A stretch of 64,000 nucleotides of DNA from Taudactylus pleione (lineage: Eukaryota; Chordata; Amphibia; Anura; Myobatrachidae): NCBI GenBank assembly GCA_031769625.1, contig JAUIMM010000113.1, forward strand, positions 11,171,001 through 11,235,000. The letters run 5' to 3'. Of the stretch, positions 58,761 to 64,000 are shown one piece after another (position 1 is the stretch's first letter; the number at the start of each line of letters is the position of its first letter). The notes beneath the pieces are model-generated. The model was not told the DNA's origin, searched no databases, and was given only the letters and a program-made list of their open reading frames with translations. Both the position numbers and the translations under genes were made by a program.

Positions 58761-59079
58761 AATTACAAATGGAGATCAGTTGGGTCTCCAGGTTAAAAAG
58801 CGATAACCATGTGTTCCTTTCTAACATGGTACTGCTACAATAAAAAATGCATTCAGAAAAATATAATAAAAATAAATAAAAGTCAATTTTGGTATTGTGC
58901 TTTTAATGTATGCTTGTTTATGTGAAGGTATGTGTCATGGTAATATGGGTATTTTTGAAAAATGTGAAGATGTGTTAGATTGTTAAAAATATGTATATAT
59001 GAGAGTGAGGTAATTTTGTAACTGAATCAAAAGGATTAAACATTGATATTGAAATTAATGCCTTCCTTTAAATCTAACC

Positions 59080-59420
59080 AGTCACAAAATGACCTAAAAA
59101 TATGGTACATGTAATGCAATGCTTGTACAATGTTACTTGCATTATCGGAACTGACAAATCCTGAAGAGAGTCTTAGCATTTTGCTATCACATCCCTGAGT
59201 ATTTACTAAAGACTGACAATGGTATGCCTCTTAGTGAGGCCAGTAACAATGCCGTATCACCACAACATGCAGTTTCCGGCCACCCGTCAGACTGGAAGTG
59301 ATTAAGGAAGCCCCCAAATATGGAGCTTGGGTTTAAACAGACTCCCATAGTCTTGAAACATGTTGGACACGTGGAGGATAACAGGACCACTCCTTACCAG
59401 AGACAGCATGTTTCCTTATT
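59080..59420 (-). pseudogene. Decayed hAT transposase fragment
   Basis: The plus strand at 59110-59260 (TGTAATGCAATGCTTGTACA, then TGACAAATCCTGAAGAGAGTC, then GTATGCCTCTTAGTGAGGCC) aligns in order with 4820-4965 of the complete transposase (TGTAATGCCCGCACAATATT, ATCACAAATCCCCAGGAGAGTC, GTGTGCCTCTTACTGAAACC). That region encodes the second catalytic Asp. The frame is broken and the copy is far older than the one at 3507-6623. Confidence 0.7.
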
Positions 59421-60635
59421 CCCTATTACAACTGCCCACTCTGTGCTTTCATCCGGAAAGGTGACCACCCTAATATTGTTGCGGATATACATGTGCTTTT
59501 ACTTGTATCTAATTGTATCTTATTTTTATCCATTATTTTAAATAGTTTGAGAAACCTATCATTTCTATTTATGTTAGTATTATTTAGCCTTCAGAAGTAT
59601 TTATAGCTGTCTCTATTCTTTCAAATTTACTTTGCTATTTCTCTCACTGCTATTGTTCAGCCTTCAAAGGTAATTTAAGCAGTTCATTGTTTCTTTTCTT
59701 TATATACATGCAAGATCTGAAATTGAAGGGAAATTGACATTTTGCCGTCTTTTGAGAACCCAATTTGTAAGGAAGACCTGAGCCGGGACTTGATTCCTCC
59801 CAGAAACTCCACGGTCATCTCTCCTTTAAAGTTCTGCCTTCTATTACTTTTTAAATGATCGCTTTATTTATTTATGATTTTTCTTGTAAGATCCTTCTTC
59901 ATGTTTGCTGAATTTTTTCATATTTCCCTTCTGGAGATCCTGGAGGGTTAAGTCCCAATAGCAATTGCAGGGGCATGGTACTGGGAATCAGGACATCATG
60001 GCTCCATCCACTTCACTGCAGAAGTGGAAGGAATGCAGGAGGTGGTCTACCCTCCTGGTATCCTGAGACAGCTTCTCTTCTTTTCTCTGTTGTTTTTATC
60101 CTGGGAGAGCTACCTAAAATGAGTGAGTCTCCCATAACTTCCCAGGAAGAAGGAATGTGAGTCTTTGTTTCACTCTTACTTGTCTATTGTGAATAATGGC
60201 AGTAAGCAGTGGCAGCTCCTTACATGTCTGGCCAGGTCTGCACGTCATAGGGTGCAGTCTATGCAGCGCTTTCCTTCCTGCCATCCTAGTGATTGACAGC
60301 TGATGTCACCGGTAGCGGGCTTAAGTCCGGCGGCAGCAAGGAGAGGAGCCTAAATAAGGGGCGTGGCTTAAGTCAAGGGCTGCTAGCAAACAGACTGGCT
60401 TCTAGGGACTGCATCAGTATTGGGAAGCACTCTCTATGCTATTGCAGTCCGGACTGGCAGTCCCACGGGGAGAAAACACATCTCCACAGGACTGCCTGTC
60501 TGGCTGTGATCAGTAGGGGGTGCTTCCAATGAGAAGTCACATCCACTGCTAGGCAGTCCCTGTGGGTGGCAGATTTTCTAAGGGGGCTGCAGTCCCACAG
60601 CCCTAGGTAAAATCTGCCACTAATGGATGTTGAAT
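59421..60635. other. Stretch without a recognised gene
   Basis: Ordinary sequence. No credible coding frame or transposon ends. Confidence 0.45.
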
Positions 60636-60642
60636 GCTAAGC

Positions 60643-61092
60643 ACAGCCGTGCCCTTAGATGAGAAGAATACTGTTTCTTAAATGAAGGGGCATAGAGAGG
60701 GGGGCGCGGGTACTGATTATCTGGGCTCAGGCTGGCTAGAGGGGCCTGGGTCAGTAACATATTGGGCAGGGAGTTAGAGGAGACTGCTGCTGCTCAGCAG
60801 CAGCAGCAGTCTCTCTCCCCACCCTAGCACACACTGCTTTGTGCTGGACTACAGAGGATCCAATGAGGCTGCTGCCACTCACAGCAGCAGTCTACCCTTT
60901 CTCCCAGCAAGTTTTACGGGGGGGAAGGGGAATCACCCCCCATGGATCTGCCACTTGTCCGAGGTCAACAAATCTGCCCCCTTTACAGTGCAATAGGACA
61001 TTAAAAAAAAATTTGAAAGAGGACATGGCCACGCCTCCCTGATTTGGCCACGCCCCTCGTACTTGGGCTCGTCACTGATCTTGACGGCCCTG
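60643..61092. mobile_element. Possible hAT-like MITE
   Basis: CACAGCCGTGCCCTTAG at the left and, inverted, CAGGGCCGTCAAGATC at the right form a weak inverted pair. No matching flanking octamers. A GCTGCTGCTGCTCAGCAGCA palindromic run lies at about 60784-60815. Confidence 0.35.
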
Positions 61093-61390
61093 GTTTTATG
61101 GTTAAATAGTTTAAACAAGATGTCTATAATTTTCCTAGTATATTAAAGTCTCTGAGTATCTACATTAGTATTAGATACCATAGTTAGAATTCAAACATTA
61201 GTGCGCTGTATATATTTTTTCTAGGATTGTTATACTCATACAGTATTTAACATAACAAATAAAGACAAGAGTGGGGTTGTCTTTCGTCAACCGGTTGTTA
61301 TGGGAGGTCTGCTAGTAGCAATTATTTGGTTTCATGTATTCATTTCTTGGATGAATCTGAAGACTGTTTTAAAGATATCAGATAATTCTG

Positions 61391-61975
61391 GGCCTAATTC
61401 AGACCCGGATGCTAAGCTGTGATCGCACGCTATGGACCAATAGTCGCCCATCTGCGCATGTGTATGCGTCACAGTGCGCGTGCGCGAGCCAGTACACAGA
61501 CGGGAATCGTGCGCTCGTAATAGACAGACTGAGCGCTACTTTGAGTGACAGACAGTGCTGTTTGTGGGTGGTAACATGGGAAGGTCCTGGAAAACAAGGG
61601 AGTGTTTGTGCAAATGCTGGCGCGTCTGAGCGTCCTTTGCATGTGCATAATTAGCACATCAGCGTCATTGTACACGTCACCTAGTTGTATATCAGCCTGC
61701 AGTGATCACAGTGCTTGCGGCGGGGTAGGGTCTACCTCAAGGGCAGCGTGCAGCTCTGATAGCTCTCGATGTTACTGATTAATCATACACTTCCTGGAGA
61801 TAAGGTGTGCTAAGAAAGAAAAGTGGGCGTCATTACACCGGTGTGCGATCACTCTGCCGTCGCTCTCTAAGACATAGAAGGCGTCTTTAAGCCTGCCTGT
61901 GCATTCGCGGAATTTGCACACCCGGTCCCTAACGGCTGCGAAAGTGCACTGCGCTGCATCCGGGTCTGAATCGTT
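61391..61975. mobile_element. MITE with ATTCAGACCCGGATGC inverted repeats
   Basis: ATTCAGACCCGGATGC at 61397-61412 is matched perfectly in inverted orientation at 61956-61971. The left end GGGCCTAATTCAGA resembles the ends of 57172-57769. The inside is rich in TGCGCATG-type and TGTGCGATC-type words. Confidence 0.75.
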
Positions 61976-63732
61976 CAAAGCAGCAAAAGTATGCATGCAA
62001 AAAATATCCTACTGTGTGAACTCTACCTAACTTGACCAACCTACTAGGTTATAGCTTGTAAGAGGTAGGAAGTATACTTTCTGCAAATTCTTAAAGTAAA
62101 ACTGGTCATACACTGCATGATAATCGCTCAATCCAGCAGCCCAAATAAATCACTTCAATGATTATCATTCAGTGTATGAACCTGAACGGAAATCGTTGAC
62201 AGCCAGAAAATGGCTGAAGATCCGTCTGAATTGCTTGGTTTGGTAATTGGACCTGTGCCGTTGTCGACTACAGACAGTGGAATGGAGATTGCGTCCATAC
62301 AACGTTAATGGAGTGGAGGCATTTAGATTATCATGGTCACCTCCCCCATCCTCTGTGTCTGCTGGTCGGCTAAACATTTCAAATTTCATATTTAAACAAT
62401 CTGTACAGTAGCTGTGTTTTAATAGCAAGCAAGCAATCAGAATATCAGTCTTCAGCAATAATATCATTATATAATTATAGGCATAGTATATCAGGTCACG
62501 AATAGATGCTATTTACTGTACCAATCAATCTCTTGTTTCTAGATAAATAATTGTAATTGGACAAAAAAAGTAATTGATAATTGATGCGTTCTGGCAAAAC
62601 AGAGTCAGTGTTGTCGCTTCTAATCATGTTTTCAAATGCACAACAGATTACATTTTATCTCATTCCTAAGAAACGTGTTGATGATTCTGAAAAGATATTT
62701 GTGCCTACAGTATGTAGTCTGTCTTAATTTGTGCGCTATAAACATTCATTCAAAGGATAATGATGTCAAACATTTGGCCTAAAATGTAGAACAAGTTCAG
62801 CAAATATGGGAAAACCTTATAAAACACAAAAAAGAATAAGTAAAAGATTTCATCTAGCGATCAGCAAAGCAGTATGAGAAGATTTGTGTTTGTAGGTACG
62901 TCAGATGAATTTAGGTTTGTATAGGTCCACCTTCCACTGTGCATCATCAGCTATTCATGAAGCATTTATTACCCCCGGGATCTGACTAGCTGAAAAATCA
63001 TATGGTATCCTTAACCTAACTAAGGTGTAGGATAATGGTTAGGACTGAGGAAAATAAGGGACGTAACAAAGGAGGATAGAATTGGGATAGGTAATCTGTC
63101 TATTTGAATACTCCTGAAAATAAAAAATATTTTTTTCTACATATCAGTTGTTTTAGGGCTTGTCTAGTATAAAGTACTTTTATGTGTGTAAAGTAAGGTT
63201 ACATTCTATGGGTGGGATGTACTAAAGGGATAAATGAGGTAAATACCCCGAAAATGTCCTTTTTGGGGGTTTTACCACATACCCCATATGTTCATATGGA
63301 CCTAGCTAGTTTGTTGCTCATAGCGCGACATTCAGGCTTCAGAGTCGCACCTTGGATCGTTGCGTGATGGCTGTACTGTGGCGCACCGTGGCGTTCTACG
63401 TGGAATGTAATACACAGTTTAACCACTGGGTGGCGACAGCTCCACTGATAAAATGTATACTACTGAATAACATACTGTAGAAGTGGATGGATATCCCTGA
63501 CAAGCGGACCAATCATGTTCAGGACACTGCAAGGTATTTGCATGTTGCATGTTTACACAACCAATCTTTTTAATACTATCGCAGAAACTCGTTGAACAGG
63601 ACAAAAATCAGTACACATACAGTACTGTACAGTAGTGTAATTGCCGTCTTGTTATTGCGGTATAACCGATACATTAACGAGACACACACACAGCTTTCAA
63701 TGAGACGAAATTAATAATTATTCACTAATGGT
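61976..63732. other. Stretch without a recognised gene
   Basis: Mostly AT-rich sequence. CATACACTGCATGATAATCG (62108) and CATTCAGTGTATGAACC near 62166 form a small inverted pair typical of decayed MITEs. No credible coding frame. Confidence 0.45.
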
Positions 63733-63968
63733 CAGGGGGCGCTGTTTGGGCCTGTCAGTTTTCCTGTTTATTATCATTCTCACTTGTAGCTTCCTCTTCT
63801 TTTATCCCCAGCATCTCCTGACCTCCCCTATTTCTTCCCTGGCCCTTCCCCATGAGGCCATGGCCCTTTTTCAGGTGCATTGTCTTATGTCCCTATTTAA
63901 AAAATGGGGGGGGAGGGGGGCAATGCTCTCTCTGGCACAGGGCACCAAAATGTCTAGTTGCGGCTCTG
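63733..63968 (+). mobile_element. hAT MITE, GGCCGTAACTAG family (copy 4), lacking the usual left end
   Basis: The octamer CTAATGGT is identical on both sides (63725-63732 and 63969-63976). The right end is the normal CTAGTTGCGGCTCTG, but the left begins CAGGGGGCGCTGTTTGGG, which in other copies lies about 55 bp inside the element. Confidence 0.85.
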
Positions 63969-64000
63969 CTAATGGTGGGGTACTGTGTTTACATGTACTA

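Overview
This is vertebrate nuclear DNA, almost certainly from a frog or toad with a large repeat-rich genome. One exon of a vertebrate RNA-binding protein gene, RALYL, sits in tens of kilobases of non-coding sequence. That sequence is packed with hAT, PIF/Harbinger-like and Tigger-like DNA transposons, palindromic MITEs, L2-like LINEs and Penelope-like retroelements. There are no operons, tRNA or rRNA genes, or CRISPR arrays. The anuran assignment rests on the mix of repeats and is inference.

The only host coding sequence I can support is the first coding exon of RALYL on the minus strand (41791-42068), with a clean acceptor, an ATG, most of the RRM and a clean GT donor. I found no sequence for the next exon down to position 1, so the downstream intron is longer than about 41 kb. 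Everything else probably lies in RALYL introns or between 5' non-coding exons.

Layout: 1-2.8 kb, Tigger-like end, LINE relic and a MITE with telomere-like filling. 2.87-9.60 kb, a complete 6.7-kb hAT transposon with a perfect 8-bp target duplication, a BED-finger transposase broken by two adjacent in-frame stops, and about 15 copies of a 160-bp satellite just upstream of the transposase start. 10-20 kb, many MITEs, including a 0.55-kb element built of about a dozen consecutive short hairpins (13563-14114) and a Tigger-like element nested in a palindromic MITE. 20.4-22.5 kb, a hAT-like element carrying a Harbinger-like MITE and a 27-bp minisatellite. 24-38 kb, palindromic MITEs, telomere-like MITEs, tandem repeats and hAT MITEs. 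39-41.5 kb, Penelope-like tails, one with a hammerhead ribozyme motif. 42 kb, the RALYL exon. 43.8-45.5 kb, an L2-like LINE. 45.7-47.1 kb, a hAT-like element with an internal minisatellite. 53-59.5 kb, a nested stack in which a hAT-like element carrying a Penelope GIY-YIG domain and a second hammerhead motif has inserted into an older hAT copy. 60-64 kb, further MITEs.

The observations most worth following are the multi-hairpin element with its recurring apical WTAACG word, the two hammerhead motifs with fully paired stems, the 160-bp satellite in the putative promoter side of the hAT element, and a MITE copy that appears to have moved using an internal substitute for its left end.
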